A DNA stretch of 64,000 nucleotides from Cellulomonas sp. Leaf395 (GTDB lineage Bacteria > Actinomycetota > Actinomycetes > Actinomycetales > Cellulomonadaceae): assembly GCF_001424125.1 (NCBI RefSeq), contig NZ_LMQI01000004.1:627777-691776 (forward strand). The letters run 5' to 3'. The position numbers and the translations under genes were made by a program. The notes beneath the pieces were generated by a model, which ran no database searches, was not told the origin of the DNA, and was given only the letters and a program-made list of their open reading frames with translations. Numbering within the stretch: position 1 is the stretch's first letter; the number at the start of each line of letters is the position of its first letter. Below, piece by piece: positions 1 to 11,015 of this stretch.

Positions 1-78
1 TCCGAGGAGGCCGAGCGGTGCTCGACCTTCCTGGTGGACAGCGGGACCTCTGCCGAAGAGGTCGCAAACCTGCGCTGA
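1..78 (+). CDS. 3' end of a probable DUF3151 family gene (partial)
   Basis: Only the last 25 codons before a TGA are inside the window. They read in frame 1 and contain the string EEAERCSTFLVDSG and a final NLR. The pattern of an acidic stretch, Arg-Cys, a hydrophobic pair and an acidic residue resembles the C-terminus of DUF3151 proteins such as mycobacterial Rv0360c, which also lies close to purA. That assignment comes from memory of the family and from the neighbour, so it is tentative. The 126 bases between this stop and the purA start hold no other gene. Confidence 0.45.
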   Translation, partial: SEEAERCSTFLVDSGTSAEEVANLR

Positions 79-93
79 CATGAGCTGACCTGA

Positions 94-2059
<1,966 letters not shown>

Positions 2060-2078
2060 GCGGCCAGTATGGCGACGA

Positions 2079-3344
2079 TCAGACGGCCGCGGGGACCCTC
2101 TCGACAACGGGCAGCTCGAGCTCCGTGACCATGCGCTGGCGGACGACCGCGACGGGATACGCGATGGCCACGAGGCACAGCGCCGTCGCGCCGACGAACA
2201 CGGCAGGTAGACCCCACTGCTCCGCGACGAGCCCGCCGAGCAGAGCCCCGACCGGCATGAGCCCGTAGGCCAGCGTCCGTCCGGCGCCGCCCACCCGGCC
2301 GAGCATCCCCGGGGCCACCATGCGCTGACGCATCGACTGGGAGATGACGTTCCCGTTGGTGTTGGTGAATCCGAGCAGGAACACCGCGGCCGCGATGGCC
2401 GGCACCGTGGGCACCAGGACGGGGACCAGGAGGAGCAGCGAGTTCAGGATCCAGCAGCCCAGCAGCAGCCGGACCTCGGGGATGCGGCGGCTCAGCGGCT
2501 CGGCCGCGAGCGAGCCGAGCACCGCGCCGACGGCCAGCCCCGCGACCACCAGGGGGTAGTGCGCGGGTTCGAGGCCGACGCGGGACCCGGGTCCCACCAT
2601 CCAGAGCACGAACACCGCGAAGTAGCCGGTGTTCGCCATGTTCAGCACGCTCCCGGCCACGAGCAGAGGCCGGAGCACGGGGTGCCGGACGAGGAAGGCG
2701 ACGCCCTCGCGGACCTCGGTGGTGGCCGAACGCTTCTGGGTCGCGGCGTGCTTGTACGTCCCGGGGATCCGGGTGGCGACGATCAGCAGCGCGAGCACGC
2801 CGAGGCCCGCCGGGACGCCGAACACCCAGCCGGCGCCGAGCGCGAGCATGGCGCCGGCGACAGGTCCGCCGACGAACGCGGCCATGACCTGCTGCGCGGC
2901 GAGCGTCCGCCCGTTCGCCGCCTCGAGGCGGGAGCGCGGCACGAGGTCCGGGACCAGCGCCGATCCGGCGAGGTCGACGAACACGTCGGTCACCCCGTAG
3001 AGCAGCACCACCACGGTCAGCGCGGGCATGGTCATCTGCCCGGAGACGACCAACCAGACGGCGACCCCGAGCAGGACCGCGCGGGCGGCGAGGCCGACCA
3101 CCTGGGTGTGCTTGCGGTCGCGCCGGTCGACGACCACCCCGGCGGCGAGGCCGCACACCAGCCAGGGGAGCCACGCCGCGGCGGTGAGCAGCGCGATCTG
3201 GCCGGGGGAGCGCGTGAGCGTCAGGGCGTACAGCGGGACGCCGGTCTGCACGATGCCGTCGCCGAGGTTGGCCATCCCCGTCGCCGTCAGGTGCGCGGTG
3301 AACCGGCGGCCGAGGGGTTCGCGCGTGGCGGCAGGCTCGCTCAT
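2079..3344 (-). CDS. MFS transporter, probable drug efflux
   Basis: Membrane protein of 421 residues with about 12 hydrophobic helices, of the DHA3 / enterobactin-exporter-like type of the major facilitator superfamily. It starts MSEPAATREPLGRRFTAHL, has the loop A type motif GVVVDRRDRKH after helix 2, and ends in a short polar tail. A Shine-Dalgarno GGGAG sits 7 bases before the ATG at 3344. The open frame continues upstream through the divergent regulator gene, but that part is a shadow. It is divergent from an ArsR-type regulator with a 66-base gap that holds three phased repeats. Such pairs usually mean that the regulator controls the pump in response to a toxic compound. The substrate cannot be read from the sequence. 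Confidence 0.88.
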   Translation of the reverse strand: MSEPAATREPLGRRFTAHLTATGMANLGDGIVQTGVPLYALTLTRSPGQIALLTAAAWLPWLVCGLAAGVVVDRRDRKHTQVVGLAARAVLLGVAVWLVVSGQMTMPALTVVVLLYGVTDVFVDLAGSALVPDLVPRSRLEAANGRTLAAQQVMAAFVGGPVAGAMLALGAGWVFGVPAGLGVLALLIVATRIPGTYKHAATQKRSATTEVREGVAFLVRHPVLRPLLVAGSVLNMANTGYFAVFVLWMVGPGSRVGLEPAHYPLVVAGLAVGAVLGSLAAEPLSRRIPEVRLLLGCWILNSLLLLVPVLVPTVPAIAAAVFLLGFTNTNGNVISQSMRQRMVAPGMLGRVGGAGRTLAYGLMPVGALLGGLVAEQWGLPAVFVGATALCLVAIAYPVAVVRQRMVTELELPVVERVPAAV

Positions 3345-3376
3345 GGTGGACTCCCGATACGATCGAAGAGAAAATT

Positions 3377-3412
3377 CTGCAAAGACAACTCTGCAAAGGT
3401 ATCTCTGCAAAT
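3377..3412. promoter_or_regulatory. Three phased CTGCAAA direct repeats, candidate operator
   Basis: CTGCAAAG occurs at 3377-3384 and 3391-3398 and CTGCAAAT at 3405-3412, each exactly 14 bases apart. The third copy covers the first two bases of the regulator's ATG. They fill the space between the divergent MFS gene and the ArsR-type gene, so they are likely binding sites for that regulator and could control both genes. Confidence 0.6.
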
Positions 3413-4007
3413 GACCGATAACAACCCCCTGCCGTTCCGGGCCCGCGCCATCGGGCCGGAGGAGCTGAAGGCCTTGGCGCATCCCCTGCGGATGGCGATG
3501 TACGACTACCTGTCCGAGCACGGGTCGGCCACGGCCAGCCAGCTCGGCCGGCACCTGGGGGAGAGCAGCGGGCAGACGAGCTACCACCTGCGTCAGCTGG
3601 AGAAGCACGGGTTCGTCGAGGACGACCCCGCACACGAGCGGGGCCGGGACCGGTGGTGGCGCGCGGTCGGGTACAGCCTCGACGGCCGGGACATGCTGCG
3701 GGACCCGCGGACGGCCGACGCCGCCAAGGCGCTGCTCCAGGGGGTCGTCGCCGAGCGCGCCCAGGTGCTCCAGCGGTGGCTGTCCACGGGGGACACGCCG
3801 GAGTGGGAGGCCGCGTCGCTCAACGACCGGACGACGGCGGACCTGACCCTCGAGGAGATGCAGCACGTCGTGCTCGCGGTGCAGGAGATCGTCGACGACG
3901 CCGTCAAGCAGGCCAAGGCGCGCAAGGCCGCCGGACAGACGGAGGGGCGGCGGCGCGTGCGCATCTACGTCGACGCGCTCCCCCTGCCGATCGACGAGGC
4001 CGTCTGA
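3411..4007 (+). CDS. ArsR-type winged-helix transcriptional regulator
   Basis: DNA-binding regulator of 198 residues. Residues of about 20-90 form a winged helix-turn-helix: LKALAHPLRMAMYDYLSEHG, then ATASQLGRHLGESSGQTSYHLRQL broken by the recognition helix, then the wing GFVEDDPAHERGRDRWWRAV. The C-terminal half is rich in Glu and Lys and probably helical. It lacks the Cys metal-binding motif of classic ArsR metal sensors, so a small organic ligand is more likely. It starts at the ATG inside the third CTGCAAA repeat, with AAGG 11 bases upstream. Divergent from the MFS transporter, which is its probable target along with itself. Confidence 0.88.
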   Translation: MTDNNPLPFRARAIGPEELKALAHPLRMAMYDYLSEHGSATASQLGRHLGESSGQTSYHLRQLEKHGFVEDDPAHERGRDRWWRAVGYSLDGRDMLRDPRTADAAKALLQGVVAERAQVLQRWLSTGDTPEWEAASLNDRTTADLTLEEMQHVVLAVQEIVDDAVKQAKARKAAGQTEGRRRVRIYVDALPLPIDEAV

Positions 4008-4112
4008 GTTGTGCAGATCGCAAGAATCGCGGATGTTTCACGTGTGAGGTGATGGAATCCGACGGCCGGGAGGTCCACGGTGGAAGGACGTGATTCTTTC
4101 CCGGAGGTTGTC

Positions 4113-5993
4113 ATGACGCTCGTCGAGCACCACCCGTCCTTCGACCTGGCCCCGGTCGCTGTCCCCGCAGCTCCGGGCGCCCAGCGGCACGCGGCGCTGC
4201 TGGCATGGGTCGGTGCGGTCGCGGCGCTCACCGAGCCCGACGAGGTCGTCTGGGTCGACGGCTCCCCGGAGCAGGCGTCGGCGCTGGTCGAGGGCATGGT
4301 CGATGCCGGGACGCTCATCCGGCTCGACGACGAGCTGCGGCCGAACAGCTACCTGGCGCGCTCTGACCCGTCCGACGTCGCCCGGGTCGAGGACCGCACG
4401 TTCATCTGCTCGGTCGACCCCGACGACGCCGGGCCGACCAACCACTGGCGCGAGCCGCACGTCATGCGCGCCGAGCTGGCGGGGGTGTTCGCCGGGTCGA
4501 TGCGCGGCCGGACCATGTACGTCGTCCCGTTCTCGATGGGCCCCCTGGGCGGACCGATCTCGCAGCTGGGCGTGCAGGTCACCGACTCGCCGTACGTCGT
4601 CGTGAGCATGCGGGTGATGACGAGGGTCGGTACCGCCGCGCTGGACCTCCTAGGGACCGACGGCGACTTCGTCCCCGCGGTTCACTCGGTGGGTGCACCC
4701 CTCGAGCCCGGCCAGCGCGACGTCCCCTGGCCGTGCAGCTCCACGAAGTACATCTCGCACTTCCCCGAGACGCGGGAGATCTGGTCGTACGGCTCGGGCT
4801 ACGGCGGCAACGCGCTGCTGGGCAAGAAGTGCTTCGCGCTGCGGATCGCGTCGGTCATGGCGCGCGACGAGGGCTGGCTCGCCGAGCACATGCTGGTGCT
4901 GCGCGTGACCTCGCCGACCGGGCGGGTGTCGCACGTCGCCGCCGCGTTCCCGTCCGCGTGCGGGAAGACCAACCTCGCGATGCTCCGGCCGACCATCCCG
5001 GGCTGGCGGGTCGAGACGATCGGCGACGACATCGCGTGGCTACGTCCTGGCGGGCCGGGCACCGACGGGCGGCTGCGGGCGATCAACCCGGAGGCCGGCT
5101 TCTTCGGGGTCGCGCCGGGCACTGGAGAGGCTACGAACCCGGCCGCCGTCGCGACCCTGTCGCACGACGTCATCTTCACCAACGTCGCGCTGACGGACGA
5201 CGGCGACGTGTGGTGGGAGGGCCTGACGGACACCCCGCCGGACCACCTCACGGACTGGCAGGGGCGGGACTGGACGCCGGAGTCGCCGGAACCGGCCGCC
5301 CACCCGAACAGCCGGTTCACCGTCGCCGCGGACCAGTGCCCGACCATCGCCGACTCGTGGGACTCGCCCGAGGGCGTGCCGATCGACGCCATCTGGTTCG
5401 GCGGTCGGCGGGCCACCAACGTCCCCCTGGTCGCGCAGGCGCGGGACTGGTCGCACGGCGTGTTCCTGGGCGCGACGATCGCGTCCGAGCAGACCGCCGC
5501 CGCCGAGGGGCCCGTCGGAACCCTGCGTCGCGACCCCTTCGCCATGCTCCCGTTCTGCGGCTACAACATGGCCGACCACTGGGGCCACTGGCTCCGGCTC
5601 GGCGCGCAGCTGTCCGCCCGCGGCATCCCGCTGCCCGCGGTCTTCGGCGTCAACTGGTTCCGCAAGGGCGCCGATGGGTCCTACCTCTGGCCCGGCTTCG
5701 GGGAGAACGCGCGGGTGCTGGCCTGGGCGCTCCAGCGGCTCGACGGGTCGGTGGAGGGGACCGACTCGCCGATCGGCGTTCTCCCCGCCGAGGGCGAGCT
5801 GGACCTGAGCGGGCTGGACCTCGCGCCGGGCACGCTGGAGCAGCTGCTCGCGGTCGACCCCGCCGCGTGGCTCGCGGAGTGTGACCTGACCGAGGAGTTC
5901 TTCGCGCAGTTCGGTGACCGGCTGCCGGTGGCGATGGTCGACGAGCTGGACGCACTGCGAGCACGTCTGCGGGCGGCCGAACCCTCCCGGTAG
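4113..5993 (+). CDS. pckG: Phosphoenolpyruvate carboxykinase (GTP)
   Basis: Converts oxaloacetate and GTP to phosphoenolpyruvate, CO2 and GDP, the entry step of gluconeogenesis. The protein has 626 residues, the usual size of the GTP-dependent family. Visible motifs are [12 protein letters not shown], the metal and substrate region [19 protein letters not shown], the P-loop-like [12 protein letters not shown] near residue 283, and the guanine-site region [15 protein letters not shown]. The ATG at 4113 has a good GGAGG at 4103-4107. The 105 bases upstream include TTCACGTGTGAG, a short inverted repeat that might be an operator. Its stop codon lies 11 bases before the purD start. Confidence 0.96.
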   Translation: MTLVEHHPSFDLAPVAVPAAPGAQRHAALLAWVGAVAALTEPDEVVWVDGSPEQASALVEGMVDAGTLIRLDDELRPNSYLARSDPSDVARVEDRTFICSVDPDDAGPTNHWREPHVMRAELAGVFAGSMRGRTMYVVPFSMGPLGGPISQLGVQVTDSPYVVVSMRVMTRVGTAALDLLGTDGDFVPAVHSVGAPLEPGQRDVPWPCSSTKYISHFPETREIWSYGSGYGGNALLGKKCFALRIASVMARDEGWLAEHMLVLRVTSPTGRVSHVAAAFPSACGKTNLAMLRPTIPGWRVETIGDDIAWLRPGGPGTDGRLRAINPEAGFFGVAPGTGEATNPAAVATLSHDVIFTNVALTDDGDVWWEGLTDTPPDHLTDWQGRDWTPESPEPAAHPNSRFTVAADQCPTIADSWDSPEGVPIDAIWFGGRRATNVPLVAQARDWSHGVFLGATIASEQTAAAEGPVGTLRRDPFAMLPFCGYNMADHWGHWLRLGAQLSARGIPLPAVFGVNWFRKGADGSYLWPGFGENARVLAWALQRLDGSVEGTDSPIGVLPAEGELDLSGLDLAPGTLEQLLAVDPAAWLAECDLTEEFFAQFGDRLPVAMVDELDALRARLRAAEPSR

Positions 5994-6004
5994 GCTCCCG
6001 GCCC

Positions 6005-7309
6005 GTGAAGATCCTCGTCGTCGGCACCGGTGCCCGTGAGCACGCGCTGGTGCGCGCGCTGTCCCTCGACCCGGCGGTCACCGCGCTGCACGCCGCCCCG
6101 GGCAACCCCGGCATCGGGGCTCTCGCCACGCTGCACGCCGTCGACCAGCTGGACGGGTCCGCCGTCGCGACGCTGGCCACCAGGCTCGAGGCGGACCTCG
6201 TCGTCGTCGGGCCCGAGGCTCCGCTGGTCGCGGGCGTCGCGGACGCCGTGCGTGCCGTCGGGATCCCCGTCTTCGGTCCGTCCGCGGCAGGCGCGCGGCT
6301 CGAGGGCTCCAAGGCGTTCGCCAAGGAGGTCATGGCCGCCGCGGGCGTGCCCACGGCCGAGCCGCGGGTGGCGACGACGATCGAGGAGGCCGCCGCTGGT
6401 CTCGACGCGTTCGGCGCCCCCTACGTGGTCAAGGACGACGGGCTCGCCGCGGGCAAGGGTGTCGTGGTGACCCACGACCGCGCCGAGGCGCTGGCCCACG
6501 CGCAGGCGTGCCTGGCCAAGCCCGACGGCCGCATCGTCATCGAGGACTACCTCGACGGCCCCGAGATCTCGCTGTTCGTCCTGTCCGACGGCGTCGACGT
6601 CGTCCCGCTGGTCCCCGCGCAGGACTTCAAGCGCGCGCACGACGGCGACGAGGGCCCCAACACCGGCGGGATGGGCGCGTACTCGCCCCTGCCGTGGGCG
6701 CCCGCGGACCTGGTGGATGAGGTGGTCGAACGCGTCGCGCGGCCCACGATCGCCGAGATGGCGCGCCGCGGCACCCCGTTCTCCGGCGTCCTCTACGTCG
6801 GGCTCGCGCTCACGTCGTCCGGGCTGAAGGTCGTCGAGTTCAACGCCCGGTTCGGGGACCCCGAGACGCAGGTCGTGCTGGCCCGGCTCGAGACGCCGCT
6901 GGCCGCCGTGCTGCTCGCCTCCGCGACGGGGACGCTCGGTACCCTGCCCCGGCTGCGGTGGCGCGACGACGCGGCGGTGACGGTCGTCATCGCCTCGGGC
7001 GGGTACCCCGGCGCCGTCCGCTCCGGCGACCCGATCACCGGGACGGAGGACGCCGAGGCGCTCCCCGGCGTGCACGTCCTGCACGCCGGCACGGCCCTCC
7101 AGCTCAACGCAGCGGGTGACGACGACGACGCGATCGACGGCGCGCACCTCGTCTCCGCGGGCGGCCGCGTGCTGTCCGTCGTCGGCGTCGGCCCCGACCT
7201 CGCCGCCGCCCGTGCCGCCGCCTACGCGGGCGTCCAGGAGATCGACCTGCCGTTCTCGCACCACCGCTCGGACATCGCCGCGGCGGTGGCGGACGTCCCG
7301 CTGGTCTGA
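6005..7309 (+). CDS. purD: Phosphoribosylamine-glycine ligase (GAR synthetase)
   Basis: Second step of IMP synthesis: joins phosphoribosylamine and glycine with ATP. The 434-residue protein begins with GTG and reads [15 protein letters not shown], the classic PurD N-terminus. The ATP-grasp core shows [33 protein letters not shown], the loop [15 protein letters not shown] and the metal-binding [13 protein letters not shown]. Full length and all motifs are present. The pckG stop codon is part of a TAGGCT hexamer at 5991-5996, eight bases before the start, so purD may have its own promoter here as well as read-through from pckG. Confidence 0.97.
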   Translation: MKILVVGTGAREHALVRALSLDPAVTALHAAPGNPGIGALATLHAVDQLDGSAVATLATRLEADLVVVGPEAPLVAGVADAVRAVGIPVFGPSAAGARLEGSKAFAKEVMAAAGVPTAEPRVATTIEEAAAGLDAFGAPYVVKDDGLAAGKGVVVTHDRAEALAHAQACLAKPDGRIVIEDYLDGPEISLFVLSDGVDVVPLVPAQDFKRAHDGDEGPNTGGMGAYSPLPWAPADLVDEVVERVARPTIAEMARRGTPFSGVLYVGLALTSSGLKVVEFNARFGDPETQVVLARLETPLAAVLLASATGTLGTLPRLRWRDDAAVTVVIASGGYPGAVRSGDPITGTEDAEALPGVHVLHAGTALQLNAAGDDDDAIDGAHLVSAGGRVLSVVGVGPDLAAARAAAYAGVQEIDLPFSHHRSDIAAAVADVPLV

Positions 7310-7333
7310 GGCGTTGTGCGGCATCATCGCCGC

Positions 7334-7741
7334 ATGAGCACCACCACGTTCGTGTACGGCGACGGCGCCTGGGGCGGGGACGCCGCTGCGACCCCGAGCC
7401 TGACCATCGAGGTCCAGGACGGCGACATCGCCACCGTCGACTACCGGCCCGCCCCCGACGGGCTCGGCCGGTTCTACCTGGGCTTCCAGCCACGGGACTT
7501 CTTCGACGACCCCGCCGAGAGCGACCCGGTCGACCTGGCCGCCGAGGCGGAGGCCTTCGCCGAGTGGGCGTTGCTGGTCGGGGCGGTGGACGTCGAGGCC
7601 AAGCACGTGCGGCGGCTGCTCGCCGAGGACCACGTGGACGAGCCGGCGGACACGTTCGTCGAGGAGACGGTGGAGCGGCTGGTCCGGCTGGTGGGGCTAC
7701 CCATCCCGGAGGGTCTCGAGGGCGGGAACGACCTCGTCTGA
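7334..7741 (+). CDS. Hypothetical acidic protein between purD and purC
   Basis: I do not recognise a family. The product is 135 residues, strongly acidic, with no signal peptide or membrane helix. The first half looks like beta strands (TFVYGDGAWGG, TIEVQDGDIATVDYRP) and the second half like helices (EAEAFAEWALLVGAVDVE, DTFVEETVERLVRLVG). Codon use is ordinary for the region. A CATCAT hexamer at 7322-7327 ends six bases before the ATG, which favours this start over a GTG at 7316. Its place between two purine genes on the same strand is suggestive, but the function is unknown. Confidence 0.7.
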   Translation: MSTTTFVYGDGAWGGDAAATPSLTIEVQDGDIATVDYRPAPDGLGRFYLGFQPRDFFDDPAESDPVDLAAEAEAFAEWALLVGAVDVEAKHVRRLLAEDHVDEPADTFVEETVERLVRLVGLPIPEGLEGGNDLV

Positions 7742-7769
7742 GGCCGTCCGGACCTGCACACTAGGGGCC

Positions 7770-8672
7770 GTGACCTCCACGACGACGCTCCCTGGCTGGA
7801 CCCACACCTACTCCGGCAAGGTCCGTGACCTGTACGTACCGGACGGCTCGGCGTCGACGGCCGGGCTAGGCGACGTCGTCCTCGTCGTCGCCAGCGACCG
7901 GGTCTCCGCGTTCGACCACGTGCTCGACCCCGGCATCCCCGGCAAGGGCATCGTCCTGACACAGCTGAGCCTCTGGTGGTTCGAGCAGCTGGCGGACCTG
8001 GTGCCCAACCACGTGGTGTCCACCGACGTGCCCGCCGCGGTCGCCGGACGCGCGATGGTCTGCCGCCGTCTCGAGATGTTCCCCGTCGAGTGCGTCGTGC
8101 GCGGCTACCTCACCGGGTCGGGGCTGGCCGAGTACCGGGTGTCCGGCTCGGTGACGGGCATCGCGCTGCCCGCCGGTCTGGTGGACGGCTCGCGGCTGCC
8201 GGAGCCCATCTTCACGCCGGCCACCAAGGCCGAGCTGGGGGAGCACGACGAGAACGTGCCGTTCGAGACGGTCGTCGGGAAGCTCGGCGCCGAGACCGCG
8301 TCGTCGCTGCGGGCGCTGACGCTGGCGGTGTACGGGCGGGCGGAGGCGATCGCGCGCGAGCGGGGCGTGATCCTGGCGGACACCAAGCTCGAGTTCGGCA
8401 CGGACCCGACCACCGGCGCGATCACCCTCGGGGACGAGGTGCTGACCCCCGACTCCTCGCGGTTCTGGCCGGCGGACCTGTGGAAGCCGGGTCGGGCGCA
8501 GCCCAGCTTCGACAAGCAGTTCGTCCGTGACTGGCTGACGTCGTCGGCGTCCGGGTGGGACCGCGCCTCCGACGCACCGCCGCCGAGCCTGCCCGCGGAC
8601 GTGGTCGAGCGCACCCGCCACCGGTACCTCGACGCGTACGCGCGGCTCACCGGGACGTCTCTGTCGGTGTGA
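7770..8672 (+). CDS. purC: SAICAR synthetase (phosphoribosylaminoimidazole-succinocarboxamide synthase)
   Basis: Joins CAIR and aspartate with ATP in the purine pathway. The 300-residue protein has the family's opening YSGKVRDLYVPDG, VVASDRVSAFDHVLDPGIPGKG, VECVVRGYLTGSGLAEY, the signature LADTKLEFG, and GDEVLTPDSSRFWP close to the C-terminus. It starts with GTG. A CACACT hexamer ends seven bases upstream and there is no Shine-Dalgarno sequence, so a leaderless message is likely. It follows the small acidic gene by 28 bases. Confidence 0.97.
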   Translation: MTSTTTLPGWTHTYSGKVRDLYVPDGSASTAGLGDVVLVVASDRVSAFDHVLDPGIPGKGIVLTQLSLWWFEQLADLVPNHVVSTDVPAAVAGRAMVCRRLEMFPVECVVRGYLTGSGLAEYRVSGSVTGIALPAGLVDGSRLPEPIFTPATKAELGEHDENVPFETVVGKLGAETASSLRALTLAVYGRAEAIARERGVILADTKLEFGTDPTTGAITLGDEVLTPDSSRFWPADLWKPGRAQPSFDKQFVRDWLTSSASGWDRASDAPPPSLPADVVERTRHRYLDAYARLTGTSLSV

Positions 8673-8708
8673 CGTCGCGCTCCCTCGGACCCGGGGGTGA
8701 CCGGCCTG

Positions 8709-9512
8709 CTACAGCTCGATCTGCTCCACCCTGGTCAGGGGCATCCATCGGCCGCGGTCCGCCCGGGCGCCGACGGGCGTCAGCACGTCGGCGTCGACCA
8801 GCGGACCGAGATCGATCCCGGTGAGCTCCTCGACGTCGACGACGGGCACCTGGAACGTGCGGAACGGGCCGAGTGCGGGGACCTCGTCGGCGGGGACCTG
8901 CAGGCTCGAGACGAAGGGGGTCTGGTCCAGCACGAACGCCGCGGCGTGCAGCGAGACGCCGGAGGCCCACGCGGCGACCTTCCAGAACATCCGCGGGATC
9001 TGGACCCCGCGGTAGACGGGGTCGTCGTCGGCGAGCACGGGTCCCGTGAAGACGGACACCCGGTGCCAGTACACCCGGGCGTACTCCAGGACGTGGTCCT
9101 CGAGGCCGACCCAGAGCAGCTCGCCCTGGTTGAACGCGGAGGCCTGCGGGGCGGCGTTCGGGTACGCGAACGTGTCGTAGTTCGCCCGCCGAGCCGTCAC
9201 GAGGTCGCCCCAGACGGGGTCCCGACGACGCACCAGGTGCCCCCGGTCGAGGTCGTTGCGCGCGTACAGCTCCGGGCCGGCCTGCTCGTCGGCGGGGACT
9301 CGCGCGTCGAGGTGCCAGTCGTCACCTCGCTCGAGGTCCACCAGCTGTGCGCCGTCGATGTTCACCGCGGTGGCCGCCGCCAGCGTGCGCGCCGGGTCCA
9401 GCAGCACGGTGAAGTGCGTCGACGGGAGGTTCCGGACGGTCTGCGCCGGTACCGGGAGCGGCACCGGCGGGCCGAGGAACTTCGGGTCGTAGCCGGCCTC
9501 TGTGCTGCTCAT
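8709..9512 (-). CDS. DNA/RNA non-specific endonuclease (NUC family)
   Basis: Protein of 267 residues of the Serratia-nuclease / NucA superfamily. The active-site DRGH is at residues 89-92. It is followed by the metal-ligand region YPNAAPQASAFNQG around residues 117-130 and WVGLEDHVLEYA, giving the expected Asp-Arg-Gly-His, Asn and Glu set. Unlike the secreted members it has no signal peptide, so it is either cytosolic or exported by an unusual route. No inhibitor gene of the NuiA type is evident next to it. Convergent with purC (36-base gap) and divergent from the amidohydrolase gene with only 11 bases between the start codons. Confidence 0.85.
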   Translation of the reverse strand: MSSTEAGYDPKFLGPPVPLPVPAQTVRNLPSTHFTVLLDPARTLAAATAVNIDGAQLVDLERGDDWHLDARVPADEQAGPELYARNDLDRGHLVRRRDPVWGDLVTARRANYDTFAYPNAAPQASAFNQGELLWVGLEDHVLEYARVYWHRVSVFTGPVLADDDPVYRGVQIPRMFWKVAAWASGVSLHAAAFVLDQTPFVSSLQVPADEVPALGPFRTFQVPVVDVEELTGIDLGPLVDADVLTPVGARADRGRWMPLTRVEQIEL

Positions 9513-9517
9513 AGGGT
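9512..9517 (+). promoter_or_regulatory. Leaderless-type -10 element TAGGGT
   Basis: TAGGGT ends six bases before the amidohydrolase ATG at 9524. It partly overlaps the start codon of the divergent nuclease gene, so the two starts cannot be separated by a normal intergenic promoter region. Confidence 0.55.
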
Positions 9518-9523
9518 GCTCAC

Positions 9524-10984
9524 ATGCGGACCGTACCGACCACCTCCGACGTCCTGCTGCGCGGTGCCCGCCTGGTGGACGGCGACGGACCGGTCGACGT
9601 GCTCCTGCGCGACGGTCGGGTCGCCGCGGTCGGGCCGTCCTTGTCGGTCGATGCGCCGCAGGTGCGGCTCGACGGCCGGTGGGTCATGCCCGGCCTGTGG
9701 GACGCGCACGTGCACTTGACCCAGTGGGCGCTGGCCCGACGTCGGCTGGACGTCTCCGGGGCCACGTCCGCCGCGCACGCCGTCGCACTCGTCGCTGCGG
9801 CGCCCCGGCCCCCTGCCGGCACGGCACTCGTCGGCTTCGGGTTCCGCGACGGGCTGTGGCCCGACGCGCCGACGGCCGCGCTCCTCGACGCCGCCGTCGG
9901 CGACGTGCCCGTCGTCCTCGTCTCGGGTGACCTGCACTGCGCCTGGGGCTCGACGGCCGGGCTGCGGTTCCTCGGCGTCGGTGCGCACCCCACCGGCCTG
10001 CTCCGGGAGTCCGAGTGGCTCCCGCTGCAGGGCGCGGTCGACCATGTGCCCGACGACGTCGCCGACGCGCTCGTCGACGACGCCTCGGCGGCCGCCGCTG
10101 CACGCGGGGTCGTCGGCGTGGTCGACCTCGAGATCGCCGACAACGTCGCCGTCTGGCGTCGTCGCGCCGCTGCCCGGCCCGCCCGACTGCGCGTGCGTGC
10201 GGGCGTGTGGGAGGAGTTCCTCGACCGCGTCGTCCGCGAGGACCTGCACACCGGTGACACGATCGCCGGGCTCGTCACGCAGGGGCCACTCAAGGTCATC
10301 ACCGACGGCTCGTTGAACACCCGGACCGCGTACTGCCACGACCCGTACGCCGGCCTGACCGGCCCGAACGCCCGCGGCGTCCTCGCGGTCCCACCGTCGC
10401 GGCTCGCGCCGCTGATGGCGCACGCCGCCCGCCACGGTCTGCGCTGCGCGATCCACGCGATCGGCGACGCTGCGAACGCCCTCGCCCTCGACGCCTTCGC
10501 GTCGTCCGGTGCCGCCGGGTCGGTCGAGCACGCGCAGCTGGTGTCCTGGGAGGACGTCGAGCGGTTCGCCGCGCTCGGCGTGGTCGCCAGCGTGCAGCCT
10601 GAGCACGCCATGGACGACCGGGACGTCGCCGACCGGTACTGGGCCGGACGCACCGACCGCGCGTTCGCGTTCGGCGCGCTGCACGACGCGGGCGTCCGGC
10701 TGGCGCTCGGGTCCGACGCACCGGTCGCGCCCCTCGACCCGTGGGTCGCCGTCGACGCCGCGGTGAGCCGGTCCCGCGACGGGCGCCCTGCCTGGCACCC
10801 CGAGCAGGCGATCGACCGTCGGGTCGCTCTCGAGTCCTCCGTGGACGGTCGCGGCCTGACCGTGGCGGTCGGGGCGCCCGCGGACCTCGTCGTGCTCGAC
10901 GCCGACCCTCTGGTCGCGCCGCTGCGGGGGATGCCCGTGGCGGGCACGCTGGTGGCCGGCGGCTGGACGCACCGCGCGTTCTGA
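9524..10984 (+). CDS. Amidohydrolase family protein, YtcJ-like
   Basis: Metal-dependent hydrolase of 486 residues of the amidohydrolase superfamily (YtcJ / Amidohydro_3 type). The N-terminal small beta domain [20 protein letters not shown] leads to the metal-binding DAHVHL at residues 60-65. Later motifs are [36 protein letters not shown] and the catalytic [15 protein letters not shown], with the small domain closing as [12 protein letters not shown]. The natural substrate of this group is usually unknown; cyclic amides and N-acyl compounds are possibilities. It starts 11 bases from a divergent nuclease gene. Confidence 0.87.
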   Translation: MRTVPTTSDVLLRGARLVDGDGPVDVLLRDGRVAAVGPSLSVDAPQVRLDGRWVMPGLWDAHVHLTQWALARRRLDVSGATSAAHAVALVAAAPRPPAGTALVGFGFRDGLWPDAPTAALLDAAVGDVPVVLVSGDLHCAWGSTAGLRFLGVGAHPTGLLRESEWLPLQGAVDHVPDDVADALVDDASAAAAARGVVGVVDLEIADNVAVWRRRAAARPARLRVRAGVWEEFLDRVVREDLHTGDTIAGLVTQGPLKVITDGSLNTRTAYCHDPYAGLTGPNARGVLAVPPSRLAPLMAHAARHGLRCAIHAIGDAANALALDAFASSGAAGSVEHAQLVSWEDVERFAALGVVASVQPEHAMDDRDVADRYWAGRTDRAFAFGALHDAGVRLALGSDAPVAPLDPWVAVDAAVSRSRDGRPAWHPEQAIDRRVALESSVDGRGLTVAVGAPADLVVLDADPLVAPLRGMPVAGTLVAGGWTHRAF

Positions 10985-11015
10985 TCGCTCTCGGGGTGTC
11001 CGCAAGGATGGGGAC

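Noticed and set aside
4038..4460. Minus-strand frame antisense to the start of pckG
   Set aside because: Arg/Asp-rich shadow translation without motifs; pckG is unambiguous.
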